A stretch of DNA of 64,000 nucleotides from Pseudescherichia sp031998825 (GCF_031998825.1 NZ_DAMACX010000006.1:62001-126000), one strand, 5' to 3'. Numbered from the stretch's first letter, positions 43,085 through 50,857 are shown. Notes: generated by a model not told the origin, from the sequence alone. A program made the numbers and translations.

Positions 43085-44335
43085 ATGTCAGTAGAAAAAA
43101 TTAATACTGTGATTGTGGGTGCCGGTCAGGCCGGTATTGCCATGAGTGAACATCTGGCGCTAATGGGGGTGCCGCACGTTGTTCTTGAGCGCAGCCGCAT
43201 CGCTGAACGCTGGCGCTCCGAGCGCTGGGATTCGCTGGTGGCGAACGGACCCGCCTGGCATGACCGTTTCCCATCGCTTAGATTCGACAATATCTCCCAG
43301 GAGGCCTTTCCGCCGAAAGAGCGTATGGCGCAGTACTTCGAAGATTATGTGACGATGCTTAAGGCGCCAGTACGCACCGGCGTAGAGGTGCATAGGGTAG
43401 AGCGCCTGACAGGGCGCAGCGGGTTCAAGGTGGTGACGTCAGCCGGTGAATTTGAAGCCGATAACGTAGTTGCCGCCACGGGACCGTTCCAGAAGCCGTC
43501 ATTTCCGCAGATTGTGCCGGAGAGCGCCGGGGTGCAGCAGATCCACTCCTCCGTTTATAAAAACCCGCAGCAGTTGCCTGCAGGCGGTGTGATGGTGGTG
43601 GGGGCAGGGGCATCCGGTACGCAAATCGCCGAAGAGCTGCGTAAGGCGGGGCGCGACGTTTATCTTTCGGTTGGCGAACATTACCGTCCGCCGCGCGCTT
43701 ACCGCGACCGTGATTACTGCTGGTGGCTTGGCGCGCTTGGCCTGTGGGACGAAGTTAAAATCAAGCCGAAGAGAGAGCACGTGGCCTTTGCGGTGAGCGG
43801 TTATGAGGGTGGCAAAACCGTGGATTTCCGTCGCCTGGCGCATATGGGCATTACGCTTGTCGGCATTACCAAAAGCTGGGATAACGGCGTGCTGCACTTC
43901 GCTGAAGGCCTGGCTGAGAATATCGCCGAGGGTGATAAAGCTTATTTCGACGTACTACGCGATGCCGATGCCTACATTGAGCGCAACGGGCTGGATCTGC
44001 CGCCGGAGCCACAGGCCTGGGAGCTGTTGCCCGATCCGAGCTGCCTGATCAGTCCGCTTACGCAACTGGATATTGCCGCCGCGGGCATTACCACAATTAT
44101 CTGGGCAACCGGCTTTAAATTTGATTTCAGTTGGCTGCAGGTTGAAGCATTCGACGAAAAAGGGTTGCCGTTTCATAAACGCGGTATTTCCGCCGAGCGG
44201 GGTATTTATTTCATCGGCCTGCCGAACCTGGTAAACCGCGCTTCATCGTTTATTTACGGCGTATGGCACGACGCCAAATATATTGCCGATCATATTGCGT
44301 TGCAGAACGCCTATACCGATTACGTTAAATCGTAG
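43085..44335 (+). CDS. FAD-dependent monooxygenase-like oxidoreductase (CzcO type)
   Basis: 416 residues. Two dinucleotide motifs, IVGAGQAGIAMSEHL (FAD, near residue 10) and VVGAGASGTQIAEEL (NADPH, near residue 173), with the flavin-monooxygenase linker NVVAATGPFQKPSFP and late TTIIWATGFKFDFSWLQ (ATG motif). Belongs to the group of FMO-like and YUC-like proteins that hydroxylate N or S atoms or do Baeyer-Villiger oxidation. AGGGAT ribosome site; 27 bases after the permease gene. It would oxygenate the imported substrate or an intermediate (inference). Confidence 0.88.
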   Translation: MSVEKINTVIVGAGQAGIAMSEHLALMGVPHVVLERSRIAERWRSERWDSLVANGPAWHDRFPSLRFDNISQEAFPPKERMAQYFEDYVTMLKAPVRTGVEVHRVERLTGRSGFKVVTSAGEFEADNVVAATGPFQKPSFPQIVPESAGVQQIHSSVYKNPQQLPAGGVMVVGAGASGTQIAEELRKAGRDVYLSVGEHYRPPRAYRDRDYCWWLGALGLWDEVKIKPKREHVAFAVSGYEGGKTVDFRRLAHMGITLVGITKSWDNGVLHFAEGLAENIAEGDKAYFDVLRDADAYIERNGLDLPPEPQAWELLPDPSCLISPLTQLDIAAAGITTIIWATGFKFDFSWLQVEAFDEKGLPFHKRGISAERGIYFIGLPNLVNRASSFIYGVWHDAKYIADHIALQNAYTDYVKS

Positions 44336-44372
44336 TAACCGTTATTTAGCCCTTTTTTATTGGATAATGGAT

Positions 44373-45569
44373 ATGACCATAACCTGTATCGAAGAGTTAC
44401 GGCAGCTGGCACGTAAGCGGGTGCCAAAAATGTTTTACGATTATGTCGATGCAGGGTCATGGACCGAATATAGCTATCGCGCCAACGAAGCCGATTTACG
44501 ACGCCTTGAGTTTCGCCAGCGCGTGGCGGTCGATATTGCCGGGCGCAGCACCGCTAGCGTGATGCTCGGCCAGGCCGTTGCGATGCCGGTGGCGATTGCG
44601 CCCACCGGCTTAACCGGCATGATCCATCCTGACGGTGAAATTCTTGCGGCGCGCGCGGCAAAAAAGTTTGGCACTCCTTTTACGCTCTCCACAATGAGTA
44701 TTTGTTCGATTGAAGCGGTGGCGCAGGCGACGGATTACCATCCATTCTGGTTTCAGCTTTACGTCATGCGCGATCGCCAGTTCGTCGCCAACCTTATCGA
44801 CCGCGCAAAAGCGGCAAATTGCGGCGCGTTGGTCGTCACTATGGACTTACAGGTGTTTGGTCAGCGCCATAAAGACATCAAAAATGGCCTGTCGACGCCG
44901 CCAAAAATGACGCTGCGCAACCTGCTTAATATTGCCGGCAAACCTCGCTGGTGTCGCAATATGCTCGCCACGCGCAACCGTAACTTCGGCAATATCATTG
45001 GCCACGCCAGCGGCGTTGATAATATCGACGCGATGGTAGAGTGGACAGCCCAGCAGTTTGATCCGCGGCTCTCCTGGCAGGATATTGAGTGGATAAAGCA
45101 GCGCTGGGGCGGCAAGCTTGTCGTGAAAGGCATTATGGATGCAGACGATGCGCGTCTGGCGGTAGAGGCGGGCGCGGATGCGCTGATTGTCTCCAATCAC
45201 GGCGGGCGTCAGCTGGATGGCGTGTCCTCATCGATTACCGTACTGCCGGAGATTGTCGCAGCGGTAGGCGATCGCATTGAAGTGCATTTCGACGGCGGGA
45301 TACGTTCCGGACAGGATGTGCTAAAAGCGATTGCGCTCGGTGCAAAAGGAACCTATATCGGGCGTAGTATGCTGTATGGATTAGGGGCGCTGGGGGAGGA
45401 GGGTGTCACAATGGCACTGAATATCATTCGTAATGAGTTCGATTTGTCGATGGCGTTCTGCGGCAAGACGCATGTCGCATCGATTGATGCCGGGATCCTG
45501 CGGCAGAGCGTAATGTTCAGATACCCCAGCCCAGGCAGAAATCACACATTTTCTGGCAGATGCGTTTAG
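44373..45569 (+). CDS. FMN-dependent 2-hydroxyacid oxidase/dehydrogenase (LldD family)
   Basis: 398 residues. Signature SNHGGRQLDG (catalytic His and Arg), KGI after VV (Lys), QLYVMRDR (Tyr), IAPTGLTGMIHPDGE, and the phosphate-binding DGGIRSGQDVLKAIALGAKG, GRSMLYGLGALGEEGV. Oxidises an L-2-hydroxyacid to the 2-oxoacid with oxygen or quinone. The protein lacks the long loop of membrane LldD. The conserved fold ends near VASIDAGILRQ; about 20 unrelated residues follow before the stop, so the 3' end seems altered. Start is 44373 or 44367. Last gene of the cluster, at the edge of the AT-rich island. Confidence 0.88.
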   Translation: MTITCIEELRQLARKRVPKMFYDYVDAGSWTEYSYRANEADLRRLEFRQRVAVDIAGRSTASVMLGQAVAMPVAIAPTGLTGMIHPDGEILAARAAKKFGTPFTLSTMSICSIEAVAQATDYHPFWFQLYVMRDRQFVANLIDRAKAANCGALVVTMDLQVFGQRHKDIKNGLSTPPKMTLRNLLNIAGKPRWCRNMLATRNRNFGNIIGHASGVDNIDAMVEWTAQQFDPRLSWQDIEWIKQRWGGKLVVKGIMDADDARLAVEAGADALIVSNHGGRQLDGVSSSITVLPEIVAAVGDRIEVHFDGGIRSGQDVLKAIALGAKGTYIGRSMLYGLGALGEEGVTMALNIIRNEFDLSMAFCGKTHVASIDAGILRQSVMFRYPSPGRNHTFSGRCV

Positions 45570-45690
45570 CGCGCTCAAGGAATCCAGAATCAAGCTCTGA
45601 GCAGGCTCACAGTTCATTCAGGAGGTCAACAAAATTAAATACGATCACCCGAAATATTTACTGGACACTTTTTCCGATAGTGCCTAAATG
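45570..45690 (+). pseudogene. coding remnants at the island junction
   Basis: Two gene-end-like stretches are seen. In the +1 frame across the oxidase stop, residues EITHFLADAFSALKESRIKL end at TGA (45598-45600). Next, QFIQEVNKIKYDHPKYLLDT, then FSDSA, ends at TAA (45685-45687). Neither has a start. They look like 3' ends of lost genes; I do not recognise them. Confidence 0.3.
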
Positions 45691-45795
45691 TCCAAAATGG
45701 ATGGCATTTTTTGTACATATATAATGCATTTTGTAATATTAATGCTGATGCAGAGATATATTATCACCGATTTCAAGCCAGATGGAGATGATTAC

Positions 45796-46068
45796 ATGAA
45801 GCTTACAAGGCAACATGAAACGTTATCCCTTACTTGCAAAAGTAATACTATGAGAGAGCTGACCTTTGATGCTTACTATGCTGTTTCACATGCATGCGCA
45901 ATGGGGACAGCTGACCGCGAGGAAAAAGCCCCAATCCGGACAATGGCTAAAGAAACTTTGTATAAGTTTCAATGTCTTGCCAGCGAAGAACTACTTCTTG
46001 AGAAAGCTGCAATTGAGGTAATGAACGAAAAGCCCTCATTCTGGTTTTTGGGAGACGGTAATCGCTAA
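45796..46068 (+). CDS. uncharacterised 90-residue protein
   Basis: ATG 45796 has GGAGAT at correct spacing; a TATAAT box stands at 45720-45725. Product begins MKLTRQHETLSLTCKSNTMR and is mostly helical, without signal peptide, ending KPSFWFLGDGNR. I do not recognise the family. It is AT-richer than the genes to the left and is followed after three bases by the first copy of repeat A, so it looks like one cassette of the island. Translation from 45688 is possible but lacks a ribosome site. Confidence 0.55.
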   Translation: MKLTRQHETLSLTCKSNTMRELTFDAYYAVSHACAMGTADREEKAPIRTMAKETLYKFQCLASEELLLEKAAIEVMNEKPSFWFLGDGNR

Positions 46069-46070
46069 AA

Positions 46071-46178
46071 CTGGACAGAATTACAGTTGTGTCCAGGCTG
46101 ACGGAGAGAGAGAAGGGAGAGCGTGCGCTACGTGAATTCTGGCGTTCTGCCGGGGGCTGAGTACGCCAGATTTTACGA
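46071..46178 (+). repeat. repeat A, copy 1
   Basis: First of four related copies. It begins with a dyad CTGGACA (46071-46077)/TGTCCAG (46090-46096) and ends with a second dyad TCTGGCGT (46138-46145)/ACGCCAGA (46163-46170). Copy at 50456 is nearly identical; those at 48832 and 49755 are diverged. One frame through it reads GERALREFWRSAGG, another RYVNSGVLPGAEYARF, so it may be an old coding 3' end. Confidence 0.85.
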
Positions 46179-46292
46179 GAAGGCGTTATCCTGTGCAGAA
46201 GAACGGTGTGCTTAAAAAATGCACATGAAGAAAGTACAGACGCACTTTCTTCTGTGATCCTGGGTACACAGGTTAAAGGAAATGACAGTGCC

Positions 46293-47228
46293 TTATTGTT
46301 TGAGTTTTTTTAGTTCTCTTAAAAGAGAGTAACGCCAGTCTGCCGATTCCTGAATATATACAACGCCGGACATATCACCGGGTGTTTCCACCCCGTCACT
46401 GACCAGCGCGGTTACATATTCACGCCCCAGCTTGGATATAAGATAACCATGCTCAAAGACGACGTTTTGTCTGGCTCGGGGACGATAATCCGTTTCTTTA
46501 ACAGAGCGTCCTTCATCGCAAGCTGTATAGAGAACAATAGCATATGAAATATCTTTAAAGTAACGCTCCAGCTTTTGAATAATCGTGTCACCATCGTTAG
46601 CCTGAAGATGCAGAATAACGGGTTCAAAATCTTCTTCAATCAGAAATTGATATACCTCATACTTTAACTTTTCATCATGTCCGTGCACGATAAAGACTTT
46701 CTTTTTCATTGGTGTGCCCTGAGTCTTAAAATTATCCTGTGGATTTTTAACCACTTCTGCTATGGTTTCAACAATACGTTTTGAAGGTATACCCTGATTC
46801 ATGGAAGTAGTTGCTTTTTCTTTATCCGTTAAAGTAGAACGTGTCTGATCTAGCGAAGCCAGAGGCTTTGGATTATAGTCTGCCAGATTAATAGCAGAAG
46901 AAGATTTGTTTTTTGATGCACAGTTTTTTTCATAGCTGTCAATTATCTGGTTTCGGGTTTCATCTAAAAATTTATTTCTTCTACCCCATGATCCTTCCCC
47001 GGTTCCGCATTTGGTTTTAATAGCCGAGTGAGCATGAGTAACATTTGGAGAATGCTTAATCCAGATAGGTAAATCTAGCATAGTTTCATAAGCCATTAAA
47101 GTTTCCCAGCGCTTTCGATACTCGAAAAGATGTTTATATTGATTATTGTAATCTTGAGTCACTACCAGTAAGCAAAGCGAAATATAAGAATCTACAATAT
47201 CGATAATTTTGTTTAATTTAGTATTCAT
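46293..47228 (-). CDS. TIR-like nucleotide-binding effector (PF10137/CAP12 type)
   Basis: 311 residues. The C-terminal about 135 residues form the TIR-like domain: KKVFIVHGHDEKLKYEVYQF, LQANDGDTIIQKLERYF, ISYAIVLYTACDEGRS, RARQNVVFEHGYLISKLGRE, then GDMSGVVYI. This family includes CBASS/Pycsar-associated TIR effectors that cleave NAD+. The conserved Glu of VFEHG is present. The N-terminal about 170 residues are helical and unrecognised, perhaps the sensor. No cyclase gene is adjacent, so it is probably a stand-alone anti-phage or abortive-infection gene (inference). ATG 47228 is preferred over the TTG at 47234. Confidence 0.8.
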   Translation of the reverse strand: MNTKLNKIIDIVDSYISLCLLVVTQDYNNQYKHLFEYRKRWETLMAYETMLDLPIWIKHSPNVTHAHSAIKTKCGTGEGSWGRRNKFLDETRNQIIDSYEKNCASKNKSSSAINLADYNPKPLASLDQTRSTLTDKEKATTSMNQGIPSKRIVETIAEVVKNPQDNFKTQGTPMKKKVFIVHGHDEKLKYEVYQFLIEEDFEPVILHLQANDGDTIIQKLERYFKDISYAIVLYTACDEGRSVKETDYRPRARQNVVFEHGYLISKLGREYVTALVSDGVETPGDMSGVVYIQESADWRYSLLRELKKLKQ

Positions 47229-47303
47229 ACACAACTCTGAATGAAAGGGGAATAGCTGGATTTTAGCAGCACTTAAGGTTTAAGATCCACGTTAAAAACG
47301 CTC

Positions 47304-47402
47304 ATGAACAGCTCCTTAGCTGTCTTTGCTCTCTTTCAGGGCGGTAAGCCTGACCGGATTCATAGCAGAAAGCGCAGACAGCCAGAACGGTGGCATTTGT
47401 GA
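47304..47402 (+). CDS. possible 32-residue basic peptide
   Basis: In the 323-base gap between the divergent TIR and membrane genes. MNSSLAVFALFQGGKPDRIH... is followed by a basic tail (RKRRQ) and ends WHL. No good ribosome site. The composition resembles small ORFs found at phage and plasmid remnants, but I cannot name it. Nothing else clear is seen in 47229-47551 apart from an AT-rich end near the next gene. Confidence 0.25.
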   Translation: MNSSLAVFALFQGGKPDRIHSRKRRQPERWHL

Positions 47403-47551
47403 ATGTGTAAAGGGACATGTGCGGCAGGAGTCATGAAAGCCAGTTACAGGTAAGCGCGGCTGCTGCTTTTGTCAGATGTAGCTCAGTGTTAGAATGGCTG
47501 ATGTAATAACTCATCAATGTAAATCATTCACCAATTTAAGTAGAGTGAAAT

Positions 47552-48451
47552 ATGAAAAATTCGTTAAAGATAAAATTGTGGCAAAGATATTTACCGAAAA
47601 TGCTGACATTGCCAGCTCCATCCATTATGCCCAGGAGTGGAGAGAAAGGAAAACTTGTTAATGCTTTTGTGATTTACCTATATAATAATGATGGCGATCC
47701 TCTTTATTTGATTGACCGAATTGAGGAAGGCTGTGTCATAGCTCAAGAATGGGATGAAGATAAATATAAGTTTGATAAGGAGGTTAGACTTAGATACGAA
47801 GAACTTAATCATTTTCATCCGGAGATAATCCATTACTATGGATTATATGAAATAAGATTCTACTCAATAGAAGAGTATTTCATCAAAGGTGTGACAAAAT
47901 TAATATATTTAGTGGCGAAAATTGCAAGGCTGAAAAACTGGTTTATCAGATATCGTTTTGCTAAAAAGGATTTAATAGTTCATGAAAGAATCGGTATTCT
48001 GAGAGTGATAATAGACTGTCATGTAAGTACAACAGATGCACAATACTCAATAACTGCCAATGAGTTATTTACTCATATGCACACGCATTTATGGTATACC
48101 CATCCAAAAGCAGCAATATATAGAAAGAAACTTCAGCTGAATTTAGATTCTTTAGAGATAACAGGGGAGTTAAGGAAAGAGCAGTATCGATATTTTGTTA
48201 CGGGTAAGGCTATCGAAACAATTACCCGTTATGAGCTGGAAGAAAACAGATATGACCAGCAGTTAGCAAGCCAAAAGCTTATGGGGTGGCTTACTTTTGC
48301 TATTTTATTTTTAACCGTGCTAACTACAATTGGCGCATTAGTGCAGGCGCATATTATAGAAGTGCCAACTTTAATCGATTTTCGACAAAAAACATCAATT
48401 AATTATAGCGCTGAAGTATCAAATTTGAACCTTGTATCAAGCTCTCATTAA
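47552..48451 (+). CDS. uncharacterised membrane-anchored 299-residue protein
   Basis: AT-rich gene. Residues about 40-110 are beta-rich (FVIYLYNNDGDPLYLIDRIE), a mixed middle (110-235) looks winged-helix-like (ILRVIIDCHVSTTDAQYSIT, LDSLEITGELRKEQYRYFVT), and one or two hydrophobic helices lie at about 243-268 (LMGWLTFAILFLTVLTTIGA), with a short tail. I do not recognise a family. Divergent from the TIR-like gene, sharing a 323-base gap, so the pair could be a two-gene defence unit or merely neighbours in the island. Confidence 0.65.
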   Translation: MKNSLKIKLWQRYLPKMLTLPAPSIMPRSGEKGKLVNAFVIYLYNNDGDPLYLIDRIEEGCVIAQEWDEDKYKFDKEVRLRYEELNHFHPEIIHYYGLYEIRFYSIEEYFIKGVTKLIYLVAKIARLKNWFIRYRFAKKDLIVHERIGILRVIIDCHVSTTDAQYSITANELFTHMHTHLWYTHPKAAIYRKKLQLNLDSLEITGELRKEQYRYFVTGKAIETITRYELEENRYDQQLASQKLMGWLTFAILFLTVLTTIGALVQAHIIEVPTLIDFRQKTSINYSAEVSNLNLVSSSH

Positions 48452-48514
48452 GTCAGGATTTCTGGACATAATAGGCTGTATGTCTAACTGCCGGAAGAAT
48501 TAAATGAGGAGCAT

Positions 48515-48536
48515 AAAAAAGGCCGCTGGCGCGGCC
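48515..48536 (-). terminator. intrinsic terminator of the 70-residue gene
   Basis: Minus strand: GGCCGC-GCCA-GCGGCC followed by TTTTTT, 12 bases after the stop at 48549. Confidence 0.85.
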
Positions 48537-48548
48537 TGATGGTGGCAT

Positions 48549-48761
48549 TCAACGCTGATAGAGCCGAATCCATTCGATGATCTCGTTAAGCTGGCCGTTA
48601 TCCAGTTCCGCGCAGTTCGCAAAAATCGCTTCCGCGACGCGCCCCTGATGCTTTTCAGTCGTGGAGCCGACCCCCGCAACGCCGCCCATACCCTGCTGGC
48701 CGTTGTCTGTAAGCACTTGCCGCCCCGTTGATGTGACAAACTGCTGAGCCGTGATTTCCAT
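48549..48761 (-). CDS. uncharacterised 70-residue protein
   Basis: ATG 48761 with AGGGATAAC just upstream, and a strong terminator after the stop, so it is a complete transcription unit. Product begins MEITAQQFVTSTGRQVLTDN, has a Gly-rich middle (GMGGVAGVG) and a helical end (LNEIIEWIRLYQR). I do not recognise it. The same terminator type follows the other minus-strand small gene of the island (50606-50857), though the proteins are not alike. A perfect dyad TGGTAT-CACT-ATACCA (48790-48805) lies 28 bases upstream, a possible operator. Confidence 0.6.
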   Translation of the reverse strand: MEITAQQFVTSTGRQVLTDNGQQGMGGVAGVGSTTEKHQGRVAEAIFANCAELDNGQLNEIIEWIRLYQR

Positions 48762-48831
48762 CCGTTATCCCTGTAATAGCGTTTTGCCGTGGTATCACTA
48801 TACCAGGCGAGATCCCGCGCAGCCAGCAGAA

Positions 48832-48942
48832 CTGGACGGAATTACTGTTGTGTCCAGGTAGAGGAGAAGAGAGAAGAGGGAGCGTGCGCTACGTGAATTC
48901 TGGCGTTCTGCCGGGGACTGAGTACGCCAGATTTAGCGAGAA
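48832..48942 (+). repeat. repeat A, copy 2
   Basis: Starts CTGGACGGAATTACTGTTGT and keeps the block GCGTGCGCTACGTGAATTCT, GGCGTTCTGCCGGGGACTGA and GTACGCCAGATTT; internal purine-rich part is diverged from copies 1 and 3. Confidence 0.85.
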
Positions 48943-49078
48943 AGAACCATGCCGATTATAAAAATTCACTAAGGTGAATGTATGATCTTTTTATTCGAAA
49001 TAATAGAAAACTCTTATCGAAGCCCTCAATGTAAATCTTAAAATAATACATGTGTATCATACCAATCTGGAGATAATC

Positions 49079-49684
49079 ATGAAACATCAGTTTATATTTG
49101 CCTTTCTTTTATTTTTACTATCTACAACGATAGTAAAGGCCGAATATTGTGATGATCAATTGTATAAAGATATGAGTGCGGTTGACACACAGTTGGGTGA
49201 CGCTCTGTTATGGCAGAAGAATGCGCAAGTTGAAGCAGTCAAACTTCAGGCTGCGCGTAAGATTGAGCAGGAAAATATCGTGCTAATAACTAAAGATACT
49301 AGTTTAGGAGCTGAAAAGAAGATTGAGCAAATTACAGCGCATAACTCTGTAATAGCTGATATCCAACAAAGAGAAGACTCAATCAATAGTGAGAATTCAG
49401 AAAAAAATAAAGAAATTGATAGTTTAAAAAATAAGGTCCCACAAGCCCTAGCTGAGAAAGCTAAAGAATGCGCGAGACAAATTGCCCCTCTTAACTTATT
49501 AGTTAATATAGGGATACAAGGTCTCGCTTTATTTTTCACCGACGGTGCTAGTATAATACTTCCTGAAAAGGCGTTATATGTGGATATGGGGGAGGTGGTC
49601 CACGGTAATGTAATGGGAGGGCCGAAATCTTTGCCTAATCAGACTAAAGATGCTATCAATAAAGCATTGGGGCTGCACTTATAA
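49079..49684 (+). CDS. secreted coiled-coil protein of unknown function
   Basis: 201 residues. A clear signal peptide (MKHQFIFAFLLFLLSTTIVK, cleavage after KA) leads to a mature protein with a long Glu/Lys-rich coiled coil (about residues 40-125), a short hydrophobic stretch (NLLVNIGIQGLALFF) and a C-terminal MGGPKSLPNQTKDAINKALG. Two mature Cys (EYC, KEC) could pair in the periplasm. GGAGAT ribosome site before ATG 49079. Family not recognised; the secreted character and the island context suggest an immunity or envelope-stress protein, which is a guess. Repeat A copy 4 follows within 75 bases. Confidence 0.65.
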   Translation: MKHQFIFAFLLFLLSTTIVKAEYCDDQLYKDMSAVDTQLGDALLWQKNAQVEAVKLQAARKIEQENIVLITKDTSLGAEKKIEQITAHNSVIADIQQREDSINSENSEKNKEIDSLKNKVPQALAEKAKECARQIAPLNLLVNIGIQGLALFFTDGASIILPEKALYVDMGEVVHGNVMGGPKSLPNQTKDAINKALGLHL

Positions 49685-49754
49685 TAAAAGCTGACTTATT
49701 GCTGCCCTGAGAGACAGCTCATAGGAATAGCTCTACTGTCCAGTTCTGTTTTGG

Positions 49755-49866
49755 CTGAACAGAATGACTGTTGTGTCCAAGTAGCGGGAAAATGAAAACA
49801 GGATGGCTTGCCAGCAGCTCAGCGACCGCACCGGCGCACCGGGCGCAGAGTATGCCAGCAGATTTC
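49755..49866 (+). repeat. repeat A, copy 4 (diverged)
   Basis: Same plan as the other copies: CTGAACAGAATGACTGTTGT GTCCA at the left and CCGGGCGCAGAGTATGCCAG at the right. A frame through the right part reads APGAEYASRFQAGRVAAMEH and continues into repeat B to end KVLNGSGQTVK, stop. Confidence 0.6.
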
Positions 49867-49909
49867 AGGCTGGCCGCGTAGCTGCAATGGAGCATATGCC
49901 AGCAGGACG

Positions 49910-49989
49910 AAAAGTACTGAATGGTAGCGGGCAAACGGTGAAATAAAAATGACCGGGCGACACGGTATCACGGCACTTTTACAGTACTG
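49910..49989 (+). repeat. repeat B, copy 1
   Basis: About 80 bases bounded by AAAAGTACTGAATGGTAGCG and CACTTTTACAGTACTGA, nearly identical to 50309-50390, with near-inverted ends. Both copies encode KVLNGSGQTV then K or T and a stop in the same frame. Confidence 0.85.
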
Positions 49990-50006
49990 ATAATAAGGAA
50001 ATGTAT

Positions 50007-50176
50007 ATGTATCAGCTTATAAAGCTATATGGCGGGCAGATGGCCCTAAATCCATCCGAATACCGGATTTTATTTCAGGGCAAGTATCTCGCCGCTATAT
50101 GGATTTATGTTTAGATCATGGCTTAGGTAAGCTATTGATAATTGTAGGTTATTTTTTTGCCAACTTCGGACGCTGA
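50007..50176 (+). pseudogene. degraded small gene between the two B repeats
   Basis: AAGGAA precedes ATG 50007; MYQLIKLYGGQMALNPSEYR continues to a TAG at 50112-50114, while a second frame from ATG 50099 reads MDLCLDHGLGKLLIIVGYFF and stops at 50176. The two overlap as if one gene had a frameshift. The rest of 50177-50308 is AT-rich with no clear feature. Confidence 0.35.
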
Positions 50177-50308
50177 AATGCAAGGGTGTGAAGTTTGGCA
50201 AAGATGGGCAACGATTGAAGCATTTAGGGGGAATTAAAAGATTTTCGCCGAAAATGCACGGAATAATGATTTTTTGCGAGTTGCGGAAAAAAATATGAAT
50301 AAAAACAG

Positions 50309-50390
50309 TAAAAGTACTGAATGGTAGCGGCCAAACGGTTACATAAAAATGACCGGGCGACACGGTATCACGGCACTTTTACAGTACTGA
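50309..50390 (+). repeat. repeat B, copy 2
   Basis: Second copy of the 80-base unit (differences mainly GGGCAAACGGTGAAA to GGCCAAACGGTTACA). It is followed at 50401-50440 by GATGCCAGCAGATTTTAATC and CTGGCCGCGCAGCTGC, related to the right end of repeat A copy 4. Confidence 0.85.
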
Positions 50391-50455
50391 TTATGTGGAA
50401 AGATGCCAGCAGATTTTAATCTGGCCGCGCAGCTGCGTCTGGATAAGTTCCAGCA

Positions 50456-50566
50456 CTGGACAGAATTACAGTTGTGTCCAGGCTGACGGAGAGAGAGAAG
50501 GGAGAGCGTGCGCTACGTGAATTCTGGCGTTCTGCGGGGGGCCGAGTACGCCAGATTTCATGAGAA
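50456..50566 (+). repeat. repeat A, copy 3
   Basis: Nearly identical to copy 1 (46071) over about 100 bases, including both dyads; differs at the GCGGGGGGCCGAG segment. Confidence 0.88.
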
Positions 50567-50575
50567 AACGGAGGT

Positions 50576-50598
50576 GAAGAAAGGCCGCTTGCGCGGCC
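50576..50598 (-). terminator. intrinsic terminator of the 83-residue gene
   Basis: Minus strand GGCCGC-GCAA-GCGGCC followed by TTTCTT, immediately after the stop at 50606; same stem as at 48515. Confidence 0.8.
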
Positions 50599-50605
50599 TC
50601 TGTGA

Positions 50606-50857
50606 TCAGTTGAGTGGACGAGTACCGCGCCCGACCTCAGATAAACCATGCGTGATGTCAGCCGCACTTTGATTACCAAGAACACGGTCAATGATACTAT
50701 CAATGTGGCCCACCGTTGCTACGGTAGAAGCAAGCAGAGCCTGTTTAGGGTCGACACCGGCATCAATCATATTTGCACAAAGCTGATCTTTAGTTTCAAG
50801 CGTAGCTACTGCCACTTTTTTAACACCTTTTTTCATTGCGCTCATTTGTGGTTGCAT
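50606..50857 (-). CDS. uncharacterised 83-residue protein
   Basis: Begins MQPQMSAMKKGVKKVAVATL; helical, no signal peptide; contains DAGVDPKQALLASTVATVGH and ends GLSEVGRGTRPLN. Not recognised. Three possible Met starts within 11 residues; ribosome site weak. A 12-bp palindrome CCTATATATAGG (50859-50870) directly precedes the first ATG and may be its promoter or operator. Terminator present. Confidence 0.5.
   Translation of the reverse strand: MQPQMSAMKKGVKKVAVATLETKDQLCANMIDAGVDPKQALLASTVATVGHIDSIIDRVLGNQSAADITHGLSEVGRGTRPLN

Noticed and set aside
46293..47228. A full CBASS or Pycsar operon
   Set aside because: No cyclase or accessory gene is present on either side; only the effector-type domain is seen.
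47485..47520. tRNA-like D-arm text (GTAGCTCAGTGTTAGAATGG)
   Set aside because: No acceptor stem, anticodon arm or T arm around it; coincidence.
46071..50566. Repeat A copies as integron attC sites or a CRISPR array
   Set aside because: No RYYYAAC/GTTRRRY ends and no integrase; spacing of hundreds to thousands of bases with genes between is not CRISPR.
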